Part shown: positions 1 to 7,597 of the stretch, in pieces
Layout: the number at the start of each line of letters is the position of its first letter
Position numbering within the stretch: the first letter of the stretch is position 1
Source of the DNA: Acidobacteriaceae bacterium
GTDB taxonomy: Bacteria; Acidobacteriota; Terriglobia; Terriglobales; Acidobacteriaceae
Reading direction: 5' to 3'
Length of the DNA stretch: 64,000 nt
NCBI GenBank assembly: GCA_021323655.1
Contig: JAJPKO010000010.1
Span: 186,001 to 250,000, forward strand
Translations under genes and position numbers: made by a program
The notes under the pieces: model-generated
The model's database searches: none
What the model saw: only the letters and a program-made list of their open reading frames with translations
Told to the model about the DNA's origin: nothing

Positions 1-1103
1 GCGACAATTTCGCCCACTTCGCCGGGACGGGCGTCACGACCGTCATAGAGCACACGAAGCCTAACGCCCGGGATGCCTTTGCCGATGGAGCCAGGTTTTT
101 TGTCCAGCATTGCGGGCGGCATATAGGAGAGGCGCGCTGTGGCTTCCGTCTGGCCGTACATCAGGAAGACTTCCGCTGCGGGAATCGCCTCGCGCAACTC
201 GCGGACAAATGCCGGAGCGAGATGACCACCGGCCTGCTGCACGTAGCGCAGGTGCGGAAAGCAATAATTACGCAGTGAAGACTTGCGCAGCAGTATTTGG
301 TAGTGGCTGGGCACTCCGGCGAACCCTGTGCACTCGGTTTCGCGCATGCGCTCCAGGATTTTTTCCGGGAACATGAAGCGCGGATCTATGACAAGACTTC
401 CGCCCACGCGCAGGTGCGTGTGCAGCAGCGATGCTCCATAGCAGTACTGGAACGGCAGTACGGTCATGATGCGATCGCGGCTGGTAAGGCGGAGATATTC
501 AATGATCGATCGGGTATTTGCAATGATGTTGCCGTGCGAGACCATTACCCCGCGAGGCTTGCCAGTAGTTCCGCTGGTAAACATGAGTGCAGCGAGGTCC
601 TGACGCGAGATGCGGGAGACGCCGGGAACGGAAACGTCGAGGCTGGCCTGTTCGGTCTCGGACTTTTCCTGCGGTGCCATGGAGATGTCGCTGAGGACCG
701 GGACCTGCAGGCCCAACCTGGTTTTAAGAAACACTCTTCCGGGAACGCATGCGGCTTTGGCTCCAGTGTTCTCGGCAATGTAAGTAACCGTCTCCTGCGG
801 TGTATTAGCAGGCAGCGGAACGCACACCAGACCTGCGCGGAGAATGCCAAGATAGCTCGCAACCCAGAAGAAGCTGTTTTCCGCAATCAGAAGGACGCGG
901 TCTCCTTTGACGCAACCCTGCCGGAGCAGATGGGAGGCGACCTGCTGTGAGCTGAAAGCTATGTCTCCATATGTCTTCTCGCTGTCGAGAAAGATGAGCG
1001 CGGTCTGCTCGGGGTCTTTGCCAGCGAGAAGAAAATCATAGACGTTTGAGCAGTCTTCGTTCTGCTGTACGGTTGTTTCTGGAAGCATGGTTGCGAGCGC
1101 CAC
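1..1103 (-). CDS. AMP-dependent acyl-CoA/acyl-ACP ligase, 3' end outside window
   Basis: Reading leftward from a GTG at 1103, an open frame runs off the window edge (at least 367 codons). It is an ANL-superfamily adenylate-forming enzyme. The P-loop motif MFTSGTTGKPRGVMVSHG and the later motif MYGQTEAT are both present, so the adenylation core is intact; the C-terminal domain is beyond the edge. These enzymes activate a carboxylate as acyl-AMP and pass it to CoA or a carrier protein. The GTG is chosen because AAAGGG lies about nine bases upstream; an ATG five codons downstream (1088) is an alternative. It follows the NadE-like gene by 19 bases, and an ACP and an amidotransferase lie upstream, suggesting it loads that ACP (inference). 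Substrate is not readable from sequence. Confidence 0.9.
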   Translation of the reverse strand, partial: MALATMLPETTVQQNEDCSNVYDFLLAGKDPEQTALIFLDSEKTYGDIAFSSQQVASHLLRQGCVKGDRVLLIAENSFFWVASYLGILRAGLVCVPLPANTPQETVTYIAENTGAKAACVPGRVFLKTRLGLQVPVLSDISMAPQEKSETEQASLDVSVPGVSRISRQDLAALMFTSGTTGKPRGVMVSHGNIIANTRSIIEYLRLTSRDRIMTVLPFQYCYGASLLHTHLRVGGSLVIDPRFMFPEKILERMRETECTGFAGVPSHYQILLRKSSLRNYCFPHLRYVQQAGGHLAPAFVRELREAIPAAEVFLMYGQTEATARLSYMPPAMLDKKPGSIGKGIPGVRLRVLYDGRDARPGEVGEIV

Positions 1104-1122
1104 TTTGTTTTTTCCCTTTCTG

Positions 1123-2130
1123 CTAAGCGTGCATCTCGCATTCGGTGACTGGGTCCACGAGCAAAGGCTGCGCGCGCAGATAGTGGGTGACTGCACGCTT
1201 GGAGTCAATCTGCTGGTAGGCACGCTCCACTGCGCCTGTGGTGAGCCCTGCGAGTTCAGCTATCTCCTCAGGCGCGAGGCCATTGTTCTTGCCAAAGAGA
1301 CAGAGATCGAACTGCGGCAACGGCATAGAGAAGTAGAACTCTTCCTGTGTCTGCTCAAGAGAATAGGTATCTGTGGTTGGGGTGCGCTGCCGGATTTCCT
1401 CGGGAACCCCTAAGTATTCGGCCAACTGATAGACCTGCGACTTATACAAGTGGGCGATCGGCTTGAAGTCTGCGGAGCCATCGCCGTTTTTTACAAAAAA
1501 GCCCTGGTCATATTCAAGGCGGTTTGGGGTCCCTGCTACGGCATACTGATACCGGTCAGCGTAATGGTACTCGATCATTTTGCGCGCGCGCTGTTTAAAG
1601 TTTGTGGAGGCCAGGATGCCGAGATAGGCGTCGGCAGTAAGTCTTTTTTTATGGATGGTGCCATCCGGGGCCTGCACGACGAGAGAGAAGAGCGAGTACT
1701 TGCTGTCCTCTTTGATGGAGGGCAGAACGATCTTCATTTTATGTTGCGGGCCAAAATCAGGAAAAACCTGACGGATGGCTTCATCGCGGCGTTCATAGCA
1801 CTTTGCGCCCTTAAGGATAGGGCTGATGTCTTCCACAAACGAGCGGACACCGAGCGCTCCGGCAACGCTCTGGCCCAGGCGAAGGCTGTCGCTGGACGAG
1901 TCGAGTTCAGGCGTAAAAAGCACGACCACGCGCTCCGGCCCGAGGGCGCGGGCACAAAGAAAAGCAACGACGCTGCTGTCTATTCCGCCAGAGACGCCAA
2001 TGACGGCACCTTTGCGTTTGAGGCGCTTAAAGACCATTTCGCGAATGGAGGCTTCGATGCGCTGTGCCTCTGCGGCAACGTCGAGTGTGAGTGGATTGCT
2101 GAGCACGGCGATGGTTTCTGTCTGGTCCAC
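1123..2130 (-). CDS. NAD synthetase-like N-type ATP pyrophosphatase (divergent, 335 aa)
   Basis: The N-type ATP-pyrophosphatase loop GVSGGIDSS is at residues 45-53, and the C-terminal half carries the NadE-like stretch around NRLEYDQGFFVKNGDG (residues 203-218). NadE adenylates a carboxylate (deamido-NAD) and amidates it with ammonia. This copy is longer than usual bacterial ammonia-dependent NadE (about 250-275 aa). It has extra sequence roughly at residues 110-165, and the usual GNxxAR segment reads TNFKQR. There is no fused nitrilase-type glutaminase domain. Lying between an ACP gene (12 bases upstream) and an adenylating ligase, it may be a specialised amide-forming enzyme rather than the housekeeping NadE. 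The family call is secure; the substrate is unknown. Confidence 0.85.
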   Translation of the reverse strand: MDQTETIAVLSNPLTLDVAAEAQRIEASIREMVFKRLKRKGAVIGVSGGIDSSVVAFLCARALGPERVVVLFTPELDSSSDSLRLGQSVAGALGVRSFVEDISPILKGAKCYERRDEAIRQVFPDFGPQHKMKIVLPSIKEDSKYSLFSLVVQAPDGTIHKKRLTADAYLGILASTNFKQRARKMIEYHYADRYQYAVAGTPNRLEYDQGFFVKNGDGSADFKPIAHLYKSQVYQLAEYLGVPEEIRQRTPTTDTYSLEQTQEEFYFSMPLPQFDLCLFGKNNGLAPEEIAELAGLTTGAVERAYQQIDSKRAVTHYLRAQPLLVDPVTECEMHA

Positions 2131-2142
2131 GAGGTTTCTCCG

Positions 2143-2436
2143 TTATGCCTGCGATGCGGCGACGAGTTCCGCGTCGGCGGGTGTTTCTTTCTGTGCGAGC
2201 TTGCGCGAGAGAAAAGCAACAAGGTTATCAACCGAGTCCAGATTTTCAGGGACAAGCTCGTTGTCCTTGACCTGGACGTGATAGGTCTCTTCGATGTGCA
2301 TTACAAGCTCGAGCACACCTGTGGAGTCAATGACGCCCTTGCTGATAAAGGAGTCGCTGTCGGCAAGTCCGGCGCCTTCGCCGAACATGAAGTTGGTTAC
2401 GATGAAGTCGCGAAGCTCTCGCTGTAAGTCGTACAT
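2143..2436 (-). CDS. Acyl carrier protein (97 aa)
   Basis: This is a small acidic four-helix carrier protein. The phosphopantetheine attachment serine is in GVIDSTGVLEL (DS at about residues 37-38), and a typical N-terminal helix (LQRELRDFI) precedes it. A C-terminal tail of about 15 residues extends beyond the ACP fold. The ATG at 2436 lies inside the 3' end of the amidotransferase gene (40-base overlap), indicating translational coupling, and the NadE-like gene starts 12 bases after its stop. It is a dedicated pathway ACP rather than fatty-acid AcpP, judged by context. It would hold the acyl group activated by the ligase at 1-1103 (inference). Confidence 0.88.
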   Translation of the reverse strand: MYDLQRELRDFIVTNFMFGEGAGLADSDSFISKGVIDSTGVLELVMHIEETYHVQVKDNELVPENLDSVDNLVAFLSRKLAQKETPADAELVAASQA

Positions 2437-4370
2437 GTACTGTCCTGCTTTCGGGTTTGGTGGATGAATTGGTCTATGAGGAGCGACGTGGAGAGAATTC
2501 CTACAAGCGCCATGTCGTCTCCTGTATTGGTGGGCCGTCCGGAACGGAACTTATCCAACAGCATGCGGACGGGGCCGGGCTTGAAGATGCCTGCGTTGCT
2601 GATGGCTTCTGTGGAAAGGACTTCCTCCACGTACTCCTGCGCTTTTCCGTTAACGAAGCTGGCACCATCGGGCGCACGATAAGGCTGCTTGGGGCGAGAC
2701 AGAATGGATTCGGGAACCATGCCTTTGGCCATGCGCTTGAGCAGATATTTCTCATCGAGCGCCTTCATCTTGAGCGCGGGCGAAAGCCGCGATGCAAACT
2801 CGACGACACGGTAGTCAAGGAATGGATACCGGCCTTCGACGGAGTTTGCCATGGCCACGCGGTCTCCCTGCGCGGAGAGAATGTAGCCGGGCAGAAGGTG
2901 CGCGGTCTCAAGATACTGCGCCTGGCAGAAGGAGTCCCATTGCGAAAACTCTTCTGGCATACCTGATTGCATCTCCGCAATGCAGTCGTAGCCGGTAAGT
3001 TCGCGGTGCACATCCTCGCTGAAGAAGCTCTTGGTGCGGGCGGTCAGTGTCCAGCGCGGGACATGCGAGAAGAACGGATTGGCGAGATCCGATGGGTCTA
3101 CATGAAAGAAGCGCTGCAGATACGCGGGCGACTGCTTCTGGATGGGCCCCATATATGGATAAAGCTTTTTGAGCAGAAGCGGCCGGAACTTCGAGTTTAC
3201 GTTACGCGCGATGAAGCGGCGGACCTTCGCTTCCTTAAAGATGTCGTATCCACCCAGGATTTCATCGGAGCCTTCTCCGGTGAGGACGACTTTGAAGTTG
3301 CTTTGACGCACGAGGCGCGACAAGAGAAAGAGTGGCGCTGGCGCAGTACGCAGGACGGGCTGCTCCATGTGCCAGACGACGTCAGGAAAGACTGCGCCAA
3401 TGTCCTGCGCGGAGCAGCGAATCGTGTCATGGCTTGTTCCGAAGAACGCGGCCGCTTCACGTTGCCAGAGGCTTTCATCGAGGGCGGCATCTTCAAATGC
3501 AACGGAGAAGGTGCGCAGTTTTTCCGGCGCGAGTCGCGTAATCAGAGCGGTGGTCACCGCTGAATCGAGCCCGCCGCTCAGATAGGCCCCGACGGGAACA
3601 TCGGCGCGAAGGCGGATACGGGCGGCATCGAGCAGCAATTCGAGTAGCTGATCGGCTGCGCGTCCTACGGCGCGCGGAGAATCGTCTGCTTCCCACTCGT
3701 AATTGGGCTTCCAGTAGCGCCAAGTCTTCAGATGGCCATCTCTGAGGATGGCGGAGTGCGCGGGTGGAAGCTGATGAATATTTTTGAAGGCGGTGCGCGA
3801 CGGCAGCGGAGACCAGAAGGTGAAGATCTGGTCGAGGGCCTGTAAATCCAGGTGCCGCCCTACGCGGGGATGGACGAGGATGGCCTTGATTTCAGACGCA
3901 AAGATAAAAGCGCTGCCCGCGGTTGTGTAGTAGAGCGGACGGACGCCCATACGGTCGCGCGAGAGAAACAACTGCTGGCGCGTGTCGTCCCATATGGCGA
4001 AGGACCACTGGCCATTCATGCGCTGGACAAAGTCGGGACCGTACTCCTGATAAAGATGAAGGACCACTTCGGTGTCCGACTTTGTGCTGAAGCAATGGCC
4101 CTTTTGTTCGAGCTCATGGCGCAACTCGACGTAATTGAAGATTTCACCGTTAAAGGTGATCCAGAGGCGGCCATTGTGCAACTGCATGGGTTGCTGGCCA
4201 CTGGAGAGATCAATGATGCTGAGACGGGAGTGGCCGAGGGCTGCACTGCCTTCAATGTGCAGGCCGTGTTCGTCCGGGCCGCGGTGAGACAGGGTTTCGA
4301 CCATGCGCTCGAGGGCGAGCGTCCTGAGCGCGGTTGAGTCCTGGCTTACAATTCCGGCAATTCCACACAT
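2397..4370 (-). CDS. Asparagine synthase-type glutamine amidotransferase (657 aa)
   Basis: The start is set at 4370 because it gives MCGIAG, with the nucleophilic Cys2 of a class II (Ntn) glutaminase domain; longer frames upstream are spurious. Further landmarks are SHRGPDE near residue 28, NGEIFNY near residue 72, and the synthetase-domain P-loop AYLSGGLDSA, followed by GEGSDEILGGYD. AsnB-type enzymes take ammonia from glutamine and transfer it to an adenylated carboxylate. The synthetase domain and C-terminal region look complete. The upstream SD is AGGCGG, and a -24/-12 promoter lies at 4398-4412. It is the first gene of a set with ACP, NadE-like protein and AMP-ligase. Exosortase-associated amidotransferases have this architecture, so a surface-polymer role is more likely than free asparagine synthesis (inference). 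Confidence 0.9.
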   Translation of the reverse strand: MCGIAGIVSQDSTALRTLALERMVETLSHRGPDEHGLHIEGSAALGHSRLSIIDLSSGQQPMQLHNGRLWITFNGEIFNYVELRHELEQKGHCFSTKSDTEVVLHLYQEYGPDFVQRMNGQWSFAIWDDTRQQLFLSRDRMGVRPLYYTTAGSAFIFASEIKAILVHPRVGRHLDLQALDQIFTFWSPLPSRTAFKNIHQLPPAHSAILRDGHLKTWRYWKPNYEWEADDSPRAVGRAADQLLELLLDAARIRLRADVPVGAYLSGGLDSAVTTALITRLAPEKLRTFSVAFEDAALDESLWQREAAAFFGTSHDTIRCSAQDIGAVFPDVVWHMEQPVLRTAPAPLFLLSRLVRQSNFKVVLTGEGSDEILGGYDIFKEAKVRRFIARNVNSKFRPLLLKKLYPYMGPIQKQSPAYLQRFFHVDPSDLANPFFSHVPRWTLTARTKSFFSEDVHRELTGYDCIAEMQSGMPEEFSQWDSFCQAQYLETAHLLPGYILSAQGDRVAMANSVEGRYPFLDYRVVEFASRLSPALKMKALDEKYLLKRMAKGMVPESILSRPKQPYRAPDGASFVNGKAQEYVEEVLSTEAISNAGIFKPGPVRMLLDKFRSGRPTNTGDDMALVGILSTSLLIDQFIHQTRKQDSTCTTYSESFATSS

Positions 4371-4397
4371 AATTCCGCCTTGTCGCAGAAAGAGTAA

Positions 4398-4412
4398 GCA
4401 ATTTGGCTTCCA
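4398..4412 (-). promoter_or_regulatory. Candidate sigma54 (-24/-12) promoter of the amidotransferase cluster
   Basis: On the minus strand the 15 bases read TGGAAGCCAAATTGC, followed by T. This keeps the invariant GG and GC at exact -24/-12 spacing and the TTGC(T) element. The predicted start site near 4386 would leave about a 15-base leader containing the SD of the amidotransferase. Two sigma54 activators are encoded nearby. The CAC part of the -24 box is not conserved. Confidence 0.55.
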
Positions 4413-4757
4413 GAGGGGGCCAGAGGGGACGGGCTTTTTTGCTTCTGGGCACGAAAATCTGGCGTTGGCGCATACCGGGAGCACTTACGCGACGGTGATC
4501 CAAGCCGGAAGGTGGGTGAGATCGAACCTGGTCCAGCAAATGGGAAAATCTTTTCACAGAGTAGGAGAAAGTTTGCTGTTCTCCTGGGACTGACAGGAGG
4601 CAGGGGCTTTTGACCTCAGCATCGGACTTTGTCCAAGTATTCGGCCATTCACGTGCAAGTAATACCCGCACAAGAGTGAAGGGGCACTCGCGCCGAAGCG
4701 CAAACATACGTACATTCCCGAAAACGCAAAGATGCAGATGGAAAAACTATTACCAAC
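4413..4757. other. Upstream region between divergent amidotransferase and PilZ-like genes
   Basis: This 345-base stretch holds no credible gene; frames crossing it are short and unrelated. It presumably carries enhancer sites for the sigma54 promoter at 4398-4412. One inverted repeat, CTCCTG-N7-CAGGAG, lies at 4581-4599, about 190 bases upstream of that promoter, a usual distance for an activator site, but a 6-bp arm is weak evidence. Confidence 0.4.
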
Positions 4758-5174
4758 GTGGAGCAAGAATTCCTGCCGTGGCGATATTTCAAGACCGGAG
4801 GAGAAAGAGTGACCGTTACCCTTGTGCAGGAGAACCATCCCGCGCTGTTTCCGGCCAGGATGCCGATTGAGATCCGATGTCCGGATGTACCCTCAGTGAT
4901 TGAGGGAGTTGTTTCCGAAATGAGCGAAAGCAGAGTGTTCTTCTACACAAGCTGCGAAATCAGAACAGGAGATGTGGTGTTTGTATTGAGCGTTCCACCG
5001 GAGATTACGCTGGGACCAACACTGAACATTGCCGGTGCAGGAAACGTGCTGAAGTCAGAGAAACAAGCGGACTGCCACTACATTGTGGAGATGGAGATTG
5101 ATGAAGCTGCGCCTGTCGCCAGGGCCGCCTCACATTATCCGTTTGCCAGTGTGCGGACGCCGAGCACGCGGTAG
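4758..5174 (+). CDS. PilZ-like domain protein, degenerate (138 aa)
   Basis: A GTG-start frame encodes a small beta-rich protein. The pattern (GVVSEMSESRVFF, then GDVVFVLSVPPE, then GNVL) follows the PilZ fold. The c-di-GMP-binding signatures are poor: the expected D/N-x-S-x-x-G reads EMSESR, and only a loose Arg pair (ARMPIEIR) precedes it. It may therefore be a PilZ-like adaptor that does not bind the nucleotide. It is divergent from the amidotransferase operon and its 3' end overlaps the convergent gene at 5135-5668 by 40 bases. The start is uncertain; no strong SD was seen. The family assignment is by pattern only. Confidence 0.6.
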   Translation: MEQEFLPWRYFKTGGERVTVTLVQENHPALFPARMPIEIRCPDVPSVIEGVVSEMSESRVFFYTSCEIRTGDVVFVLSVPPEITLGPTLNIAGAGNVLKSEKQADCHYIVEMEIDEAAPVARAASHYPFASVRTPSTR

Positions 5175-5668
5175 TCCTTGATGGCGTTTTTATGGATGTA
5201 GACCAGGCGGTTGTTGCTGCCGGGGTCAGAGGGGTGGAGGAAAAAGCCGTCTGCGATGAGATGGTGGATGGAATTGTGGACGGTCCCCTCCATGATCTCG
5301 TCGTCCTTGAAGAGCACCTCAACCCAGATGGCGCCCACTTCTGGCCCGTGAATGTAATAGCGCAGGGCATTGCGTTCTTTATTTCCAGAAAATGAATTCA
5401 CAAAGAAGATGGCCTTGAGCTGTTCGGCATCAATCTGTATGGGAACGCGGCCTTCGGCAGAGAAAATGGTGATTGGGCCGGTAAAATTCAGGCGCGGCTT
5501 TTCCAGCAATGATTGCAGGTCTGCCGGGCCTTCCACGGGCAGAAAGCCTTTAATGACTTTTCCGCCTGTAAGGTGAACTACGACTTTTTCTTCATCTCTC
5601 TTTGTAGATCTCGCTTCTTTCTCATCCACGAAGGCCGCCTCTTTTACATCTACATCAGGTCCCGGCAT
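5135..5668 (-). CDS. Conserved hypothetical protein (177 aa) coupled to sigma54 response regulator
   Basis: This soluble protein has no signal peptide or membrane segment. It contains VVVHLTGGKVIKGFL near residue 29 and AEQLKAIFFVNSF near residue 81, resembling small beta-barrel domains often found near acidobacterial regulators; I cannot name a function. The ATG at 5668 lies two bases after the stop of the response regulator gene (TGA at 5673-5671), so the two are almost certainly co-transcribed and coupled. The last 40 bases overlap the convergent PilZ-like gene tail to tail. A role in the same signalling pathway is inferred from this arrangement only. Confidence 0.7.
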   Translation of the reverse strand: MPGPDVDVKEAAFVDEKEARSTKRDEEKVVVHLTGGKVIKGFLPVEGPADLQSLLEKPRLNFTGPITIFSAEGRVPIQIDAEQLKAIFFVNSFSGNKERNALRYYIHGPEVGAIWVEVLFKDDEIMEGTVHNSIHHLIADGFFLHPSDPGSNNRLVYIHKNAIKDYRVLGVRTLANG

Positions 5669-5670
5669 TA

Positions 5671-7149
5671 TCAGGCCCTCACAGACTCAGGCTCTGAGAG
5701 ACCGTAGTCGCGTATTTTGTACAAAAGCGCCTTATAGCTGATTTTCAGCTCTGCTGCTGCCTGCCTTCTGCTCCAGTTGTTGCGGTCAAGCGCGGCGCTG
5801 ATGGCTTCCGCCTCAGCATCGGCCTTTACACGGCAGACAAGCTTTTTGAGACCCAGGGCAGTCGGTTCCGGCTGACCGGCAGCGCAGGAGCTCGCCGGAA
5901 ACTTGCGGTCCCCGCGGAGCTCGGCAATCATCATGCGCTCATCTCCAAGGACGAGCAGACGCTTCACAAAGTTTTCAAGCTCGCGAAGATTTCCGGGCCA
6001 GGCGTAGTTTATGCAGGCACGGAGCATCTCGTCGGAAATGGTGAGTGACTTCTGGGCGTACTTGTCCGAGAGCTTGCGGACAAAGTGGCGGAGGAGGACC
6101 GGGATTTCATCCTTGCGTTCCCGCAAGGGAGGCAGGTGAAGGGAAAATCCGTTCAGACGGTAGAAAAGATCTTCACGGAAGCGGCGTTCGGCAATGGCCA
6201 CCTTCATGTCAATATTTGTGGCGGCGATGACGCGAACATTGGCCTTCATCGTGGTGCGTCCGCCGAGGCGCGAGAAGCTGCCGTCCTGCAGAACGTGAAG
6301 GAGTTTCGCCTGGAGTGAGAAAGGCATTTCTCCGATTTCATCCAGAAAGATAGTGCCGTTGTTGCACATCTCGAACTTGCCGGGTTTGGCCTTCACGGCC
6401 CCGGTGAAGGCGCCCTGCTCATATCCGAACAGTTCGCTTTCCAGCAGGTCGGCGGGCATGGCAGCGCAGTTGACCTTCAGAAAGGTGCGGTGGGCCGCGG
6501 GGGACATCTTGTGGATGAACTGGGCGAGGACTTCTTTTCCTGTGCCGCTTTCTCCCAGAATGAGTACCGGCAAATCCACGCGTGCAATGGTGGAGCACTG
6601 CGAGAAGACCATGCGCATGCGCTCATTGGCGAAGACGAAAGAAGTGTTGTCTACCAGTGGAATTTCGCGTGCCTGGTTTTCATAGGATCTGCCCACAATG
6701 GTGATGCAGCGGCGTAGCTTCTCCTGCACGTCTTTCTTGTGGAAGGGCTTCAGGATGATGTCCACGGCGCCAATGCGCATCGCTTCGACTACGAGGCGTG
6801 GATCATCCGAGCATGAGGTCATGATACAGGGCACGCCGGGATACATTTCACGCACGGCAGCGAGAGTGGCCAGACCGCCTTGTCCGGGAAGGTGGGCGTC
6901 AATCAGGACTGCGTCGGGACGCGGGCCGGACTTGAGCTTTGTGAGGGCCTCTTCACTTCTGGAGACCCCGGTGACGCGGCAGGATTCACCAGCCAGCAGC
7001 GAGCGAAGATGTTCGACCACACCGATCTGATCAATTAAAAAGATCTGCGTGCCTTCCAGGCCGGACTTAGCTTGTGTGTTTGATTCGTGATTTGCGGGTT
7101 GCGTGTTTGGTTCATGATTTGAGGCAGGCACTGAATGGGCAGTGGCCAT
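5671..7149 (-). CDS. Sigma54-dependent response regulator, NtrC type (492 aa)
   Basis: Domain order is a receiver domain (about residues 34-150, phospho-acceptor Asp84 in VLIDAHLPG, Lys134 in LKPF), an AAA+ sigma54-interaction domain (Walker A GESGTGKE at 199-206, GAFTGA at 246-251, Walker B IFLDEIGEM), and a Fis-type HTH at the C terminus (RRQAAAELKISYKALLYKI). The acidic pocket reads LIDQ, so one of the two usual acidic residues is missing. The first 30 residues form a low-complexity tail with a duplicated NHE-x-NTQ unit. PEP-CTERM/exosortase loci use a similar regulator (PrsR) to drive sigma54 promoters; with the candidate promoter at 4398-4412 a comparable role is plausible. No partner kinase is seen beside it. 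Confidence 0.92.
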   Translation of the reverse strand: MATAHSVPASNHEPNTQPANHESNTQAKSGLEGTQIFLIDQIGVVEHLRSLLAGESCRVTGVSRSEEALTKLKSGPRPDAVLIDAHLPGQGGLATLAAVREMYPGVPCIMTSCSDDPRLVVEAMRIGAVDIILKPFHKKDVQEKLRRCITIVGRSYENQAREIPLVDNTSFVFANERMRMVFSQCSTIARVDLPVLILGESGTGKEVLAQFIHKMSPAAHRTFLKVNCAAMPADLLESELFGYEQGAFTGAVKAKPGKFEMCNNGTIFLDEIGEMPFSLQAKLLHVLQDGSFSRLGGRTTMKANVRVIAATNIDMKVAIAERRFREDLFYRLNGFSLHLPPLRERKDEIPVLLRHFVRKLSDKYAQKSLTISDEMLRACINYAWPGNLRELENFVKRLLVLGDERMMIAELRGDRKFPASSCAAGQPEPTALGLKKLVCRVKADAEAEAISAALDRNNWSRRQAAAELKISYKALLYKIRDYGLSEPESVRA

Positions 7150-7597
7150 AGTTTTTCTCCAAGGCGGTGTCCTAGCTAAATTTTCGTTCTCATAGAAGCA
7201 CAGTGCAGTGTCTTCCTGAATTTGTTGTCAGGGGACCCATTTTGCGAAGCACATGCAGAGCATGCTGGCAGATAGTGATTCCCGATCAAACAACGTTACT
7301 GCAACTTACAAAGGGGGGATATGTTCTGGGCTGTCGAACCTTTTAAAAGATTTGCTCCAACGCCGATAAGAGTACCAAGGGGGAAATACTGAACCAATAA
7401 GTGAAATATAGAGAGCAAAGATTTGCATGTCAAATGAAAAAGTTTTTACAAAAACGATTGTCTGCATTTTGTTGCATCTTGAAACATAAGGACTTAGATA
7501 GAGAATTTCTTCTCATGTGCGGCTGTACTTTTTCAGCACATATTCCCGTTGAGTAAGGCCTGTTTGGCTCGAAAAATGCAGAAGAAAGCACGAACTT
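7150..7597. promoter_or_regulatory. Divergent control region between two sigma54 activator genes
   Basis: These 448 bases are clearly more AT-rich than the flanking genes and contain no convincing gene. Two plus-strand sequences have GG and GC at -24/-12 spacing: GGGGACCCATTTTGC at 7231-7245 (keeps GG, AC and TTGC) and TGGCTCGAAAAATGC at 7565-7579. The second would place the start site only about seven bases before the ATG at 7598, which is awkward. Neither is proven. Both flanking regulators must be controlled from here. Confidence 0.4.

Noticed and set aside
1450-2427. Long plus-strand frame (325 codons) antisense to the NadE-like and ACP genes
   Set aside because: It is the shadow of well-supported minus-strand genes with clear motifs; its translation shows no recognisable domain.
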